DNA of 64,000 nt from Symbiodinium kawagutii (GCA_009767595.1 VSDK01012907.1:967990-1031989), one strand, 5' to 3'. Counted from the first letter of the stretch, positions 21,500 to 31,915 are shown. Made by a program: numbers and translations. The notes: generated from the letters alone by a model not told the origin.

Positions 21500-22150
21500 A
21501 CTAGGCTTATAGCTAGGGATTAGGGTAGCTACCAACTTTGGTAGATATAACTAGAGTTAATTGGCTGATCAGCCAACTTATAATTTTGGGGGTTGTGACT
21601 TTGTGTTCAACTAACAAGTAACAGCTGGATCCTTCCAAGCGGCTAGAGGAAATCGATTTCCGAACCCGGAGCTGGGAGGGTCATGGCGGTCATGGCTTTT
21701 GATACACAACGATGGTCAGAATGGTTACGTGATGTTTGTTTGATGGCTTCTACCCTCTGGTAACATGGCTGGCCGAAAAATCCACCATTTTCGCAATGGA
21801 GTATCTTGGGAAATCATGTTTTACGGTGATCAATGGTGACAGGTTTTGAACAACTCAAATCAGCAGGGCAGGTCCATGACAATCCCACTGATCGTTCGTT
21901 CATCTGTCCTTTTCTGATGTGGAAGCCTCCACTTTGGGATACATCAATGGGCAAACCTACATCAGGTGTGATATCCATTGATAGGCGGGTTCAAAAACGT
22001 TCCATACTGATCTATACGATCTTTATATATCTTTATAACAAATAAAGTATCTCAACTATAAACAAGGTAAGACTAGAAACAACTAGAAACAAACCAAACA
22101 ACTATAAACACTACATCCACCTTTAAAAAACTATAAACATGGTAAGACTT
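21500..22150. other. Spacer without recognised gene
   Basis: AT-rich, with an AACTAGAAACAAAC and ACTATAAACA series near 22060-22140. No strong exon signal. Confidence 0.5.
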
Positions 22151-22164
22151 GGCATGTCCTTCAT

Positions 22165-22245
22165 TGTGGCACCCCCACCACATGTCCAGCGCGCGTCGCT
22201 GGACATCAGAATGAGCCGCCGTGGAATCCCGATGGGCCCAGGACT
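22165..22245. other. Small GC-rich island, strand uncertain
   Basis: The + frame VAPPPHVQRASLDIRMSRRG and minus frame GPIGIPRRLILMSSDARWTC are both open. CAGCG..CGCTG forms a small hairpin at 22189-22205. Confidence 0.3.
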
Positions 22246-22631
22246 AAAAAAAAGGCACACTTAATAGTAGAAGAAGTTCATCATTAGATGATTTCATGAT
22301 GTAATGATTATTTTTTGGGATCTAAACTACTATTCAATATGGCATTTTTAAAGATGAACCACTTGGTTTGAACATGGTTTTGATGGTGCAATTGAGTAAT
22401 CACCTGTTGAACAGTGATTCGTTGACCACTAGTAGATGATGAATGAATTGTTTAGCCAGAATTCAGACCTTCTTGGTTTCATTTTTTGCCAGTCATAATT
22501 ATTTGATCGAGGCGAGCTTTCTCACCGTTCAATTCATATGAAAATCTATTTCAGGTCAAGTCTTGCCAGTTTTGACAAAACGAAAAGCCTACCGAATGAG
22601 GCCATGATGTTTTCCTCAAAATAGCACTCAC

Positions 22632-22866
22632 CATGATACAACTGGATGTGCAGCGTTTAGACCGGGATAGCTCGCCAGTTTCCAGACTTTTTGCGAGCCC
22701 AGCGTAGCGGCGTAGAGTCGCAGTGTCCCTGGTACTGTCCACCTGAGGCACTCCTTGAGTATTGTCGAGCAGTTGGAGGACGGCCTCGGGCAGCGGCCCT
22801 AGTGGCTCATCCCCAGGAAAGGTGGAAAAACTAGAGCTGTACACCCTGTCTTTGATAGTTGGGTTG
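22632..22866 (-). CDS. Minus-strand exon with consensus donor
   Basis: On minus, GTGCCCAG precedes and ATCATG|GTGAGTGC, a full consensus donor, follows. The frame reads RVYSSSFSTFPGDEPLGPLP, EAVLQLLDNTQGVPQVDSTR, DTATLRRYAGLAKSLETGEL. About 78 codons with G/C-rich third positions. The product is not recognised. It shows that at least one gene runs on this strand. Confidence 0.65.
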
Positions 22867-23252
22867 CTGGGCACAGAGTGCTAGCCCTAAATAAGTTTTT
22901 GTTTAGGATCGATGCATCAGAGAAGCATCAGTGTTTCAGATGTAAGCAAGTACTATAGGCATACACTGCATTTTATTATTCATCAAAAGTGGAATCTGCA
23001 AAATTCATGAGTTTTTGTTATTGTTGGTTGCTATCCACCGTAATACAGCATGAGAGGGCATTATTTGACTAGGGCGGAGTAGCGTTGATCCTCATGAGCC
23101 ACTAACAGACCCTATTGAATGTTGAATATTGTTGATTATTATCCTCCTGACTAAAGCGTCATGGTTGATTCAACCCAATCTTATTACTCTTGTTGTTGCT
23201 TATCAACAATCATCATGACACGTTCGAAACAACCAGCATCATCAGCATCGTC

Positions 23253-23270
23253 AGCAGCATCATCATCATC

Positions 23271-23320
<50 letters not shown>

Positions 23321-23349
23321 CATCATCATCATCATCATCATTATCATCC

Positions 23350-23412
<63 letters not shown>
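23253..23412 (+). repeat. TCA/CAT trinucleotide array
   Basis: About 50 triplets with a few CTC, ACC and TTA variants. Long Ser, Ile, Asp and Met frames here are artefacts of the repeat. Confidence 0.98.
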
Positions 23413-23824
23413 ATCAATCTTTGGCTGTGAATTGGTTATTAAATGTCACTGTTCGCCGTATTATCGATGACCATCACATCAAGCACTCGCGACCATGAAT
23501 GAAACATGATGGTCAATGAATTCTGAACCGTCAAATTAAGATATAAACAATTCAATCATCATGTGTATTCAATAACCGATGATTACAAATGATGTTCTTG
23601 TGTTATTCACCACATTCTCATTAACCATCCCATTGACCTTTCAAGCATCGTAGTAATCATTAATTTAGTTGGCTGCAACCAGGATTAAGCATCATCAACC
23701 ACTCACTTCGCTATTGATGGTAGGTCCAGATTCATCAACCACCCCCAGTTTACTTTATGTAGCTGGTGATCTATCCCAAACATGGCTGGTCCATTACTGT
23801 GGATCTAAAACTATGCAGCATTTT

Positions 23825-23945
23825 GGCTGTGGTTCAAAACCCCGCACCCCTGGTTCCCCATCATTAACCATTGTTTTCCCTATAGTTTGGTTGGTTAATA
23901 TAAGCCATTATTGGTTGGTTAATATTGACCCAGCTCGCCATATAT
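23825..23945 (+). repeat. Family D element directly before an exon
   Basis: TTTTGGCTGTGGTTCAAAAC, CCCTGGTTCCCCATCATTAA, ATTGTTTTCCCTATAG and TTAATATTGACCCAGC mark family D. The right end is followed within about ten bases by the acceptor of the exon at 23952. Confidence 0.8.
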
Positions 23946-23951
23946 GTGAAG

Positions 23952-24071
23952 CCAGAACCGCTCCTTCCGCGAGGATATCCTGTGATACGACGCGCTCTGA
24001 CCAAGGTCACTTCGGTGCCGTTGTCAATGGCGGAAGGGCCGGGTGTTTTGCTCGGTGCCATGGAGGGAAAG
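23952..24071 (+). CDS. Exon, 40 codons
   Basis: TATATGTGAAG precedes and GGAAAG|GTACCAC follows. The 120 nt are in phase 0 at both ends and read PEPLLPRGYPVIRRALTKVT then SVPLSMAEGPGVLLGAMEGK, with strong third-position G/C. The left border abuts a family D element, so the upstream intron's end may be element-derived. Product unknown. Confidence 0.65.
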
Positions 24072-24165
24072 GTACCACATCTGGACTAAAACAAGCAATT
24101 GTTTGTATAGTCATATGGTTTTGGTAATGATCTATAATCATGTGTGTAGTCAATAGTTCAAACCT

Positions 24166-24220
<55 letters not shown>

Positions 24221-24235
24221 CCATCACCATCATCG

Positions 24236-24272
<37 letters not shown>
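24166..24272 (+). repeat. ATC trinucleotide array
   Basis: About 35 triplets with ACC and GTC variants. Confidence 0.98.
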
Positions 24273-24535
24273 TGTGATATAGTCCGTTATCATTCATGAC
24301 AACAATCTATAATAATCTATGGCCAATCGTTCAATGCAGTTCATATGCTATGCGTCGACAATAAATTATACTGGTATGGTAGGGTCATGCAGAATCGAAT
24401 CACACGCTCATTGCGCTACAGTGCCGACGCCGGACCTCAAAGCAATTACCTGCATTCGGCAGGCGGGCAAGGGCCTTTACTCCCAGCCAGGCCTTTAAAA
24501 CGTTGGTCCTCCATGCAAGTATGGGCTCCTGAAAC

Positions 24536-24780
24536 TTGTCGCTGCACGAGCAGGCACCTGCAAACCTATGGCTGGCTGACGAGGTGGATTATGCAAAGGC
24601 GTATGCATTTTTTTACCTTGCGCACGGCTGCCACGCCGCGTTAGATGCTCCCAAAACGGTGTCAGCCTCCAGGGTGGACTGGTACACGAAGGAAGTGTGG
24701 GAGGTCGGGCCGCTCAGCAAGCTACCGGTACCGCGGCCGCAAGCTGCAAAAACTGTTTTGTCCTTACCACTCCGGGCCTG
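24536..24780 (+). CDS. Exon candidate
   Basis: The frame reads APANLWLADEVDYAKAYAFF, YLAHGCHAALDAPKTVSASR, VDWYTKEVWEVGPLSKLPVP. Composition and third positions are coding-like, and the peptide is richer in Trp, Tyr and Asp than any competing frame. Borders are not fixed; TGCACGAG at 24544 and GAA|GTGTGGG at 24693 are possible sites. Minus is also open. Product unknown. Confidence 0.5.
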
Positions 24781-25100
24781 CAGAGGGCCCCGCGCTTGTT
24801 CGTAGAAGCACAAGACCATGCTGGCCTCCGGGCAGCATGCCAACGACAGTTGCGTGGCAATGGAGACATCGGCTATATCCACAAAAGAGCTTGAAATGCT
24901 GACACTGCCTGTTAAAAACGGACACATATAACCATTCAGGTAGTGAGTTGTCAACCATGATGAAGTCTGATTATGTCTGATTGAGCAGTATTAACCACGA
25001 TTAATCATCATCACAGTCTGATTAAGCAGTAACCCTGATTATCACCCTGATTTTTCATGACTGTTGGATGGTGCTGCCTCGTTATTGGCTGTGGGGGTAG

Positions 25101-25186
25101 CTTTGGGGCGGGATGGAAGCCATCGCGATCCAAGGGGATGGCTGTACCGCCATGTTTCCCCATCATAGTGGGCTACCTGATCACCA
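25101..25186 (+). CDS. Exon candidate
   Basis: GGCTGTGGGGGTAG precedes. The frame reads LWGGMEAIAIQGDGCTAMFP then HHSGLPDHHV. The donor is uncertain. A second + frame across the same bases (GAGWKPSRSKGMAVPPCFPI) is also open. Confidence 0.4.
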
Positions 25187-25360
25187 TGTTGGATGCATGG
25201 AGTTGATTTACTGTGATTAAACTGGATGATTGAACCATTGATGATGGATAAACCTATGATGGAGTTTATTTACTATGATTGTCATTTGGGGTGAAACCAT
25301 GGTGACTAAACTGGATGATTTAAACCATCGTAGGTTTATCCATCTTCAAATGGTTAATAA

Positions 25361-25403
25361 CCTCGAGGATAGCTGGGGGTACCCGTATTGATAGAAACAC
25401 CCA
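25361..25403 (+). repeat. Family A right-end fragment
   Basis: GGATAGCTGGGGGTACCCGT-ATTGATAGAAACACCC matches the right terminus; the left half was not found. Confidence 0.6.
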
Positions 25404-25433
25404 TGTTGATCAACAGCTATCAACATGGGGTAC

Positions 25434-25493
25434 CCTAAGATGTCCTAACCCATTGTGAGAAACGCCCATAGCATGGGCTTAGGACATCTTAGG
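25434..25493. repeat. 20-bp inverted repeat (hairpin)
   Basis: CCTAAGATGTCCTAACCCAT and its complement ATGGG(C)TTAGGACATCTTAGG, with one extra base, are separated by 19 bases. The loop carries GAGAAACGCCC, a family A-like terminus. Confidence 0.9.
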
Positions 25494-25507
25494 ACCAACA
25501 GTGCAAG

Positions 25508-25596
25508 ATGTATCAACGACATGTTGCGCAGACTTGTGCACCAAGCCAGGGAAGTTATTCAGCTTGGTTCAACGTTGGGTCTTGTCCCAACGCAGG
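25508..25596 (+). CDS. Exon candidate
   Basis: GTGCAAG precedes and CAACGCAGG|GTTTATAAC follows. The frame reads CINDMLRRLVHQAREVIQLG then STLGLVPTQG. CAGCTTGGTTCAACGTTG inside it is repeated at 25628. Confidence 0.4.
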
Positions 25597-25662
25597 GTTT
25601 ATAACCTAAACAAAGATGAGTTTATTTCAGCTTGGTTCAACGTTGAGTGGGAGGAACCATAG

Positions 25663-25726
25663 ATCCGGAAGGATGAATGTCTGATGAATCGGTGCCTCCA
25701 GGCATTGCCCTGCCAGCATGCCATCG
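25663..25726 (+). CDS. Exon with good donor
   Basis: AACCATAG precedes and GCCATCG|GTAAATC follows. The 64 nt read IRKDECLMNRCLQALPCQHA plus Ile and one base, ending in phase 1. Cys-rich. Product unknown. Confidence 0.55.
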
Positions 25727-25797
25727 GTAAATCAAATCATGAACTGGGCGCAGTGATGGTGACCATGTCGAATCACATTAATAAATACCATATATCT

Positions 25798-25892
25798 GGT
25801 GGTTTCTTGAAATAGGCTACCCCAAAATTATCCAATGCTACCCATTTAGTGAAGCCAACCATTTTGCGGGTTCCCTATGGCTTGAGAACCCC
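25798..25892 (+). repeat. Family A element supplying an acceptor
   Basis: GGTGGTTTCTTGAAATAGGC at the left and GCGGGTTCCCTATGGCTTGAGAACC at the right. The TTGAG in its right terminus is the apparent acceptor of the exon at 25887. Confidence 0.75.
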
Positions 25893-26033
25893 CGTGCATT
25901 CGAATCAATGCTACCATTCGACGGGGGCATTGCCGCCGGCATGGCATCCGTCATCCCCCCGGGGCATCCCTTGTTCCAGGCCGGAACCACCAATCTTCCG
26001 CAACGCATCGTCGTTGGGAGGCATTTTCCAGCT
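25887..26033 (+). CDS. Exon, 49 codons, starting inside a family A terminus
   Basis: The frame is open in phase 0 from CTTGAG|AACCCC to CCAGCT|GTGTGT and reads NPRAFESMLPFDGGIAAGMA, SVIPPGHPLFQAGTTNLPQR, IVVGRHFPA. Third positions are strongly G/C. The first codons (AACCCCCGT) would come from the element's terminus. A GT run follows at once. The product is not recognised. Confidence 0.6.
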
Positions 26034-26059
26034 GTGTGTGTGTGTGTGCGGGGTGGGGA

Positions 26060-27480
26060 TGATGCATGGGTATAACATGCTTGAAATGAGTTGGTCAATA
26101 AGCTGGTTAATAGTAAAAACTACGTTACCATGCTAGATGGTGGAAAATGAAACCAAGATGCTGTGTGTGATAGATAGATGATAGATGTATGTTATTATAC
26201 CTAGCATATGGATTTCCGAAATCATGTTGCTTGGATTCTCATGATGGGGATGGGCCATGACCCAAAACATCTCCTTGTTGGGATGTGCGAAGGTTTGATC
26301 CACAGTGGTGAATGATCTACGGATGATGAGCGCTCAATCATTACGTGGCTCGTGGTGATTCATGATAGTTTGGTGAGCAAGACCAGCTAAGAATTGACGA
26401 GAGTATATAGTGCTTGCGTATTCATAGTGGTTGATAGTGGTTGACATGGTCATATAAATGGCTGATCATGTAATCATGACTCATGCTGGTCATTGATTCG
26501 CAACGATAAGGCCATCAGCAATTAGCAATAGTAGAATTAAAGGTGACGGTGTTCAACTTACCACCAGCGCATAAATGCTGAATCATGGCTCATGGCAGTT
26601 GATTGTGGAGTAATCCAGTGGTCAGTTGGCAACTAGTATTGGCCACCAATGTGGTTCTGGTGGTCAAATGTTTGATCGCATTTATGGCATTGGATGGTTT
26701 CAAAGGAAGAGCTAGTGGATGCTGTTGATCAAGATGGTCAATGTTCAACCTTAGCAGGGAGTCATAGCGAAACCAAATTGAAACAGAAATGTATGGATAT
26801 GAGGTAGTCAAAAACAGGTACCTGCAGGTCAAGTCTGCTTCCTGGCGGTAGGAAGCCAACGATAGTAGGGCAGACAAAGCAATGATGATCAGGTGTTGAG
26901 CGGTATGCCGTTGCCAGCGACCAGTATTAGGCAGCCAACAGGTCTAAAGCGTAAACCTGTTGACTACCTGGCTGTCGGTGGTTTTTGTGAGATGTGCTTG
27001 TAGTACTGATGGGAAGACAATCTATAGGTACTTGAGCAAAATGTATATCTGCTGGTTATGGTGATAACAATGGTGAATCAACCATTGAACTAGTTGGCTC
27101 CCTCCATTTTCGCAGAGTACTACCAAAACCGGCCTGGGATTTGATGGATATCTGTCTTATCTATGTTGTGCGCGCGCGTCATACAATGTGCACGACTGGT
27201 TGACTTGCGCATATGTTGGGTGCCAATGTCTTCACTGCTAGTGATTTAGTTGCTGTCCTCGGCATATGTTTGACCATCACTAGCCCTTCCTGGCGATTCG
27301 CAATTCACACCAACTGCATGGCAGGGCTTCAAAAAGTCATCATTGTGGCGTTGTTGCTTAGTTATTTTCAGCTCAATGATCACTATTGACTACTCATTAT
27401 TGCCATCACTTCTGGTTGGTGGGTGGGTTGATTGATCTTCCACCAACATCATCGTAACTATTGAATGATTACAACAGCTA
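26060..27480. other. Spacer without recognised gene
   Basis: Mixed AT-rich spacer. Frames such as 26590-26877 on minus lack GC-rich third positions and splice sites. A short CGCGCGC lies at 27170. Confidence 0.5.
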
Positions 27481-27487
27481 TCTTCAG

Positions 27488-27651
27488 CTCTTTGTGCTGA
27501 TTCGTGCCGATCTTCCTTCAAGGCATTGCATGCTCTTCCGCCGCGAGGGATGTCGGGTTTCGATGCTGAACCGAAGATCTGCTAGGATCAGATCATCAGA
27601 AATCAGCCGAAGGGTGACCGCGTGTTGCCTTACAGCTTCACCTCCCAAGCA
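27488..27651 (+). CDS. Exon candidate
   Basis: CAACAGCTATCTTCAG is a good acceptor. The frame reads LFVLIRADLPSRHCMLFRRE, GCRVSMLNRRSARIRSSEIS and runs open into the 26-bp tandem array, stopping at TGA 27668. Basic, possibly exonic up to the array. Right border unknown. Confidence 0.45.
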
Positions 27652-27729
27652 GGGCCAACCTGCATCCTGATGACCCTGGGCCAACCTGCATCATGATGAC
27701 CCTGGGCCAACCTGCATCATGATGACCCT
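27652..27729 (+). repeat. 26-bp tandem repeat, three copies
   Basis: GGGCCAACCTGCATCMTGAT followed by GACCCT occurs at 27652, 27678 and 27704. It separates two coding-like islands, and 26 is not a multiple of three. Confidence 0.95.
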
Positions 27730-27762
27730 GGCTCACGAACTTGCCAAGTAGCGACCTCACAG

Positions 27763-27986
27763 GGACACCAGGGGCTGGGACAGATGGCTCGCACCGCTAC
27801 GCGGTTCTCCGATCCAGCCTGAGGGGTGAGATGGAGCAGCGTCTGGGTGCCGGTCAGCCCGCCGACCTGTGGCCCTGCATGTGCATGAGTCCGTACTACG
27901 CAGGAGAGACAGGCAATGCCATAGCAATGCAACAGATCCTCGGGAAGATGTTCGCTTGCATCCGTCGCGCCATAGGCGGCTGTTGA
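27763..27986 (+). CDS. Exon candidate, possibly terminal
   Basis: GCGACCTCACAG precedes. The frame reads DGSHRYAVLRSSLRGEMEQR, LGAGQPADLWPCMCMSPYYA, GETGNAIAMQQILGKMFACI and stops at TGA 27984, with strong third-position G/C. An internal AGGG|GTGAGATGG is a consensus-like donor, so the exon could end at about 27824. Product unknown. Confidence 0.55.
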
Positions 27987-28439
27987 TCAAGAATGATCTG
28001 CAGCTGGACCTTGGGAGTATATCCAATCGTGGCACCCAGAAATGGTTGACATGCATATTGAAAAAGCAGGGAAGGAAGTCTGAACTGATAGCTCTTTTGG
28101 GGTCCTTTCATCATTTTAGCCAAAGTCATTCACCCTAACACTATCTTTCACTGACCCCATGTGTTTCAACACTCACCACCTGACCCCTAGCGTTCGCATT
28201 CATATTGTCTTACAATGGTCCTGGCGCAATCCTCAAGCCATCTGATCTCAAGCATGATTATCCTATAGGAGCCATGATTTCGATTACTAGCCATTGTGTA
28301 ACAAATATCAATGATTGTCAAACATCGTTAACCATTACCAGAGCCTTTGACCGCTGCTGTGAATCGACCATTAAGTCACCAGCGAGGCCCAGCAAAACTT
28401 GGGGGAACTAGGTGACAGGAAAGTACGAGTAGAGGTCGA

Positions 28440-28828
28440 TATCACTCATTCGTTCAATGGCTGGTCAACATACAACTGAGATGATTTTTGGCTGAACCAA
28501 TTTAGCTTCAAATCCCCCACTAAACTATCAACTAAGGCATCCAATCATCCAATTACAGTAAGCATCAACTCATCAAATCAACAAATTTGAGCATCCGGTC
28601 CTATCATCCACTGAAATATCAACTCTACCATCCTCAATTTATCCAATTCATCACCATCAACTATCCACTTAAGCATCCAACCATCCAACCTAGCATCAAC
28701 AAAACCAGCAACACACCCGCAAATCATCCAAAAAAGCATCCAATGAAGCCTCAATTCACCCTGAGATCCCCAAGCGCATTCCGCACAACGGGATGCCTTG
28801 CCCCATGAATTCCACTGGTCGCTTCCAG
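28440..28828 (+). other. CCAT-rich spacer arm
   Basis: AGCATCCAACCATCCAACC-type words with A+C bias lead into GGTCGCTTCCAG, the acceptor of the next exon. Confidence 0.65.
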
Positions 28829-28904
28829 GTTCCTGAGCCACGTGGGCGAGTTCGCGGCGGCCAAAGAGATGTTGTTCCAAGCCAAGACGCTGGCCCAGCC
28901 CAGG
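28829..28904 (+). CDS. Exon, 76 nt
   Basis: TGGTCGCTTCCAG precedes and GCCCAGG|GTCACC follows. The frame reads FLSHVGEFAAAKEMLFQAKT then LAQP(R), with nearly all third positions G or C. A helical, soluble-looking peptide. Flank skew switches from CCAT to TGG across it. Product unknown. Confidence 0.6.
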
Positions 28905-29380
28905 GTCACCATGGATGGTTGGACTGGGTGGTTCTTAGGAACCCAAAATTATCCAAAATTATCTGGAATTTCCCCATGATTTTCCATAATACGGGGTGTA
29001 AGAATAAGAATTTTAGATAATTTTGGATGGTTGGACCGGATGGTTTGTTAATGGTCAACAAGGGGATAACCAATCATAATGGTTGGTTAACTCTAGGGGG
29101 TGATAAACAATCATGGGGGTGTTACATTGGATGGTTGGTTGGGATGGTTTATTTCTATAAATGATGAGGGACCCCCAAAATGGATCAAAATGGATGGTTT
29201 CTTGGATCCAGTTTATTATTATGGTTTATTCCTATAAATGGAGAATGGATTCATATATGAACAGTTCATTGTCTTATTTCATTCGAGTGGATTCACCATG
29301 TTTATTCCTATCAATGGTGAATGAGCATAATGAACTGGATGATGACTGGGGTTAAGTGTCTTGAGAACCAACTGTTGACC
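28905..29380 (+). other. TGG-rich spacer arm with element fragments
   Basis: GGATGGTTGGACTGGGTGG and GATGGTTTATTTCTATAAATG words. Parts at 29150-29370 resemble family A cores without intact ends. AATTATCCAAAATTATC at 28944 has an inverse near 29010. Confidence 0.6.
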
Positions 29381-29408
29381 ATCCAAGTAGGGATTCCAAC
29401 CTCCAAGT

Positions 29409-29508
29409 AAGCGTTTCTCAAGTCATAGAACTACCCCCAGTTATCATCCCATATGAATCATTCATAGGAACTAAATGAGCCATTTTTGCCGGGTTTTTGA
29501 GAACCACC
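29409..29508 (-). repeat. Family A element with CAAGT duplication
   Basis: AAGCGTTTCTCAAGTCATAG ... TTTTTGCCGGGTTTTTGAGAACCACC lies between CAAGT copies at 29404-29408 and 29509-29513. Confidence 0.8.
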
Positions 29509-29513
29509 CAAGT

Positions 29514-29620
29514 GGTGGTTTCTTGACATAGGGGACCCCCCACAATGGCTGGTTTATTCATTATAAATGGTTCACAAGCTGAATGATAACTGGGAGTACC
29601 CCTATGACTTCAGACACACC
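29514..29620 (+). repeat. Second family A element sharing the CAAGT duplication
   Basis: GGTGGTTTCTTGACATAGGG ... GGGAGTACCCCTATGACTTC-AGACACACC lies between CAAGT at 29509-29513 and 29621-29625, so it shares one copy of the duplication with its left neighbour. Confidence 0.85.
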
Positions 29621-29625
29621 CAAGT

Positions 29626-29705
29626 AGCGTTCCATGCCTTGCCGCCAAGGAAAGAAGCCGCCCTGAGCCAAGACCCGACAGACCTGGGGCAGGCGCCAGG
29701 GGGTG
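29626..29705. other. GC-rich exon-like island, strand uncertain
   Basis: On +, a frame VAFHALPPRKEAALSQDPTD is open from just after the CAAGT. On minus, ITPWRLPQVCRVLAQGGFFP is open with equal quality. It directly abuts a family A element. Confidence 0.4.
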
Positions 29706-29738
29706 ATGAAGCCAAGCTCGGAAGCCAAATGGTTTCTG

Positions 29739-29978
29739 AATGGAAGCCAGGGATGAATGGTTTTTACTAGGGAAACCATGGTATTTTCTAGGGTTAACTA
29801 TGGTCAATAGTGGTTTTATAGGGGATTATGTAGAATGGGATAATAAGCAACAATGATGGTTAGACAACAACTATATGGTGGTTTCTCAAGCCATAGGGAG
29901 CCCCAAAAAATGGTTGGTTTATTACTATAAATGACTATGAATAGATGATTTAGGGGTACCCCTATTTTGAGAAACACC
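29739..29978 (+). repeat. Composite repeat including a family A element
   Basis: GGTTTCTGAATGG, GTTTTTACTAGGGAAACCAT and the following 120 bases match 62935-63057 closely. A family A element (29877-29978) sits at the same place in both copies, so the composite was duplicated after insertion. Confidence 0.85.
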
Positions 29979-30178
29979 CAAATGATCAAGAACTATTTGC
30001 TAGAGGTCGTTGCAAGAAAAATGCATCAGAAATATTTTGAAGTCACATAGGTTCAACTTTTGACATGTGCTGATGGACGTACTGGCAGTTTTACTGACAT
30101 ATCCGCGGAGAGTTATTCTGATATGTGCGCTGAAACAGAGTCTGGCGTTTGATGTGAGATACATGCTGGCACAAACAC

Positions 30179-30436
30179 TTGCGTGGCGCGGGCACTGCTA
30201 TGCAGAGCATGCCTGACAAAGATCCTGGTTTGTTTTACTCTGACGGCTCGGCGTGTATGTGTGTCTGTGTGACATTTGTTCTGTCATCTGTGTTTGAGCG
30301 GTATGTCGTGTTCTTTGATTACTTTGCATCATCCTCGATTTGTAGTCATATTGTCGAATCTAATCTGCTGAGACAAGTGTTGACACTTAAAGATTGTTTT
30401 GAGGTCCTGCCTGCAAAATCGACAGGAAATATGTGA
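30179..30436 (+). other. Open frame with hydrophobic stretch, doubtful
   Basis: An 85-codon + frame includes CVCVTFVLSSVFERYVVFFD. Minus is also open here. Third positions are not G/C-rich and no splice pair is evident. Confidence 0.25.
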
Positions 30437-30721
30437 GAGATCGAGCCAATCAATGCTACCATAGCTGACGGGTGAAAAAAACAGCACAACGGCATCAGAT
30501 ATGGTGTTTCCCAAGACGCAAAAGTGCTGCCCTTCTTTGGGGATGGGACCTGGAGGTACCACATTGGTGAGCTAGACATTTCCTTTAGAGCAAGTGTTCT
30601 TGAGCAACCTGATGTCTAGTCAAGTTATATATTTGCATATTTATTTGTCGAATTGTGATGATTTCTTTTATATCATATATCATATATCTTTGAATCTACC
30701 TATTTCCAATTTTTCCAGCAG

Positions 30722-30909
30722 ACATTATCTATCCAGCATGCCATATCATCGTCTTGAGTTGCCTATCCACCAGTGTCTATGCGTTCCTCGCGAAGGTGTG
30801 CACTCTCATCGCAGAGAACGTGCGCGCACCCAGTCCCCAGGGATCAGGTTGCTGGTTGATGACCCAAATCTACCCTCTGAACAGACGGTTGTTCCATTCA
30901 TACTTGATG
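30722..30909 (+). CDS. Exon with consensus splice sites and membrane-like segment
   Basis: TTTCCAATTTTTCCAGCAG is a strong acceptor and CTTGATG|GTAAGTC a full consensus donor. The frame with the best third positions reads IIYPACHIIVLSCLSTSVYA, FLAKVCTLIAENVRAPSPQG, SGCWLMTQIYPLNRRLFHSY. The first 30 residues could span a membrane. A second + frame is also open. Product unknown. Confidence 0.65.
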
Positions 30910-31076
30910 GTAAGTCACCACAGCAACGATAGTGGTGTAACTGATTTCTGGATCCATGCCAGCTTCATGGGCGTCGCATGTGAGCCACATGATTCATAAC
31001 ACCTGCTATCACAGTGGTCTGCAAATTTTGGTTTAGCAGACTGCAGCGAACCTCACCGGAATCCAGCCATGAGAAT

Positions 31077-31690
31077 ATGAAGAAACAAATCAAAGCTGCA
31101 AGCCTAGTGAACCTGCTGCACTTGATCATTGCTATTTGCTTCGAAGTGCAAGGTCGCTTGTGTGCATACACGGACCATCCCACTGGAATGCCTCTCCAGA
31201 TCCACAAGCAGGTAGTTTACACGATGAGCTGAGGGTGAAGAAAGGAGAGGCCCAGGTCATCACTAGCAATGCTGATTCACAGGCGAATTCAACCAGAAGA
31301 TTTGCCGTGAGGAGCGACGGCAGACTCTTGGTTTGGGCCAACGACAACAAGTCCTGCATGCCAACAGCTATGATGAAAAGCACAGGATCACATGTGAGGC
31401 CAGGCAAAAGATTTATGGACTTGTTGGATCAGGCCCCATGATTGGGGAAGTGGCCAAAGGCCTGCTGGTGTTTGGTGGCCCACACTCAAGACTATCCAAT
31501 GTGGATAAGGAAGGAAATTCATCCGCACTGAAGTGTTCATGATCGGAGACAAGGAGATTGAGCATAAGAAGTCCCAGATGGAGCGTCATCGCCCATTTAG
31601 AAGCCACTTGAGAAGAAGCATACCAAGAAAGAGCTTGGATTTAGCCCGGGGAAATCCATGTGTGAGAGGGATGGTGTGTGGAACATCAAA
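31077..31690 (+). pseudogene. Frameshifted gene remnant with signal-peptide-like start
   Basis: ATG at 31077 starts MKKQIKAASLVNLLHLIIAI then CFEVQGRLCAYTDHPTGMPL, a typical signal peptide (basic start, hydrophobic core). After IHKQ the frame shifts to ELRVKKGEAQVITSNADSQA and RRFAVRSDGRLLVWAND, then again to KIYGLVGSGPMIGEVAKGLL, and again to VFMIGDKEIEHKKSQMERHR. Successive protein-like pieces in different frames without splice sites between them indicate an intronless, decayed copy. Family not recognised. Confidence 0.5.
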
Positions 31691-31737
31691 GTGAATGCCA
31701 GGGATGTCATTTGTGTACTTTGGTTGCGCTTGTGGCA

Positions 31738-31915
31738 ATGGACAGTAATGAACACATGGTGAACTGTATCACAGCCAACCATCCAACAAATGGTTAGGGT
31801 GAACATCCCGACAAAGCTATTCTGGCTGGTGGCTTGAAACATGTTTCATTTTCCCTAGTAATCATTATCAAATGGCTGGTTGACCAATATTTTTCATAGG
31901 GGTTGAAACCTCCAA
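31738..31915 (+). repeat. Composite repeat containing a family B element
   Basis: CAATGGACAGTAATGAACAC through AACATCCCGACAAAGCTATT is repeated at 41777-41875 with a small duplication there. In both copies a family B element (from CTGGCTGGTGG) follows immediately. Confidence 0.9.

Noticed and set aside
23161..23498. Poly-Ser, poly-Ile and poly-Asp frames
   Set aside because: Trinucleotide array only. The same applies to 24166-24272.
28383..28411. Possible 29-nt + microexon (CACCAG ... ACTAG|GTGACAGG)
   Set aside because: Too short to judge by composition and not needed for any phase match.
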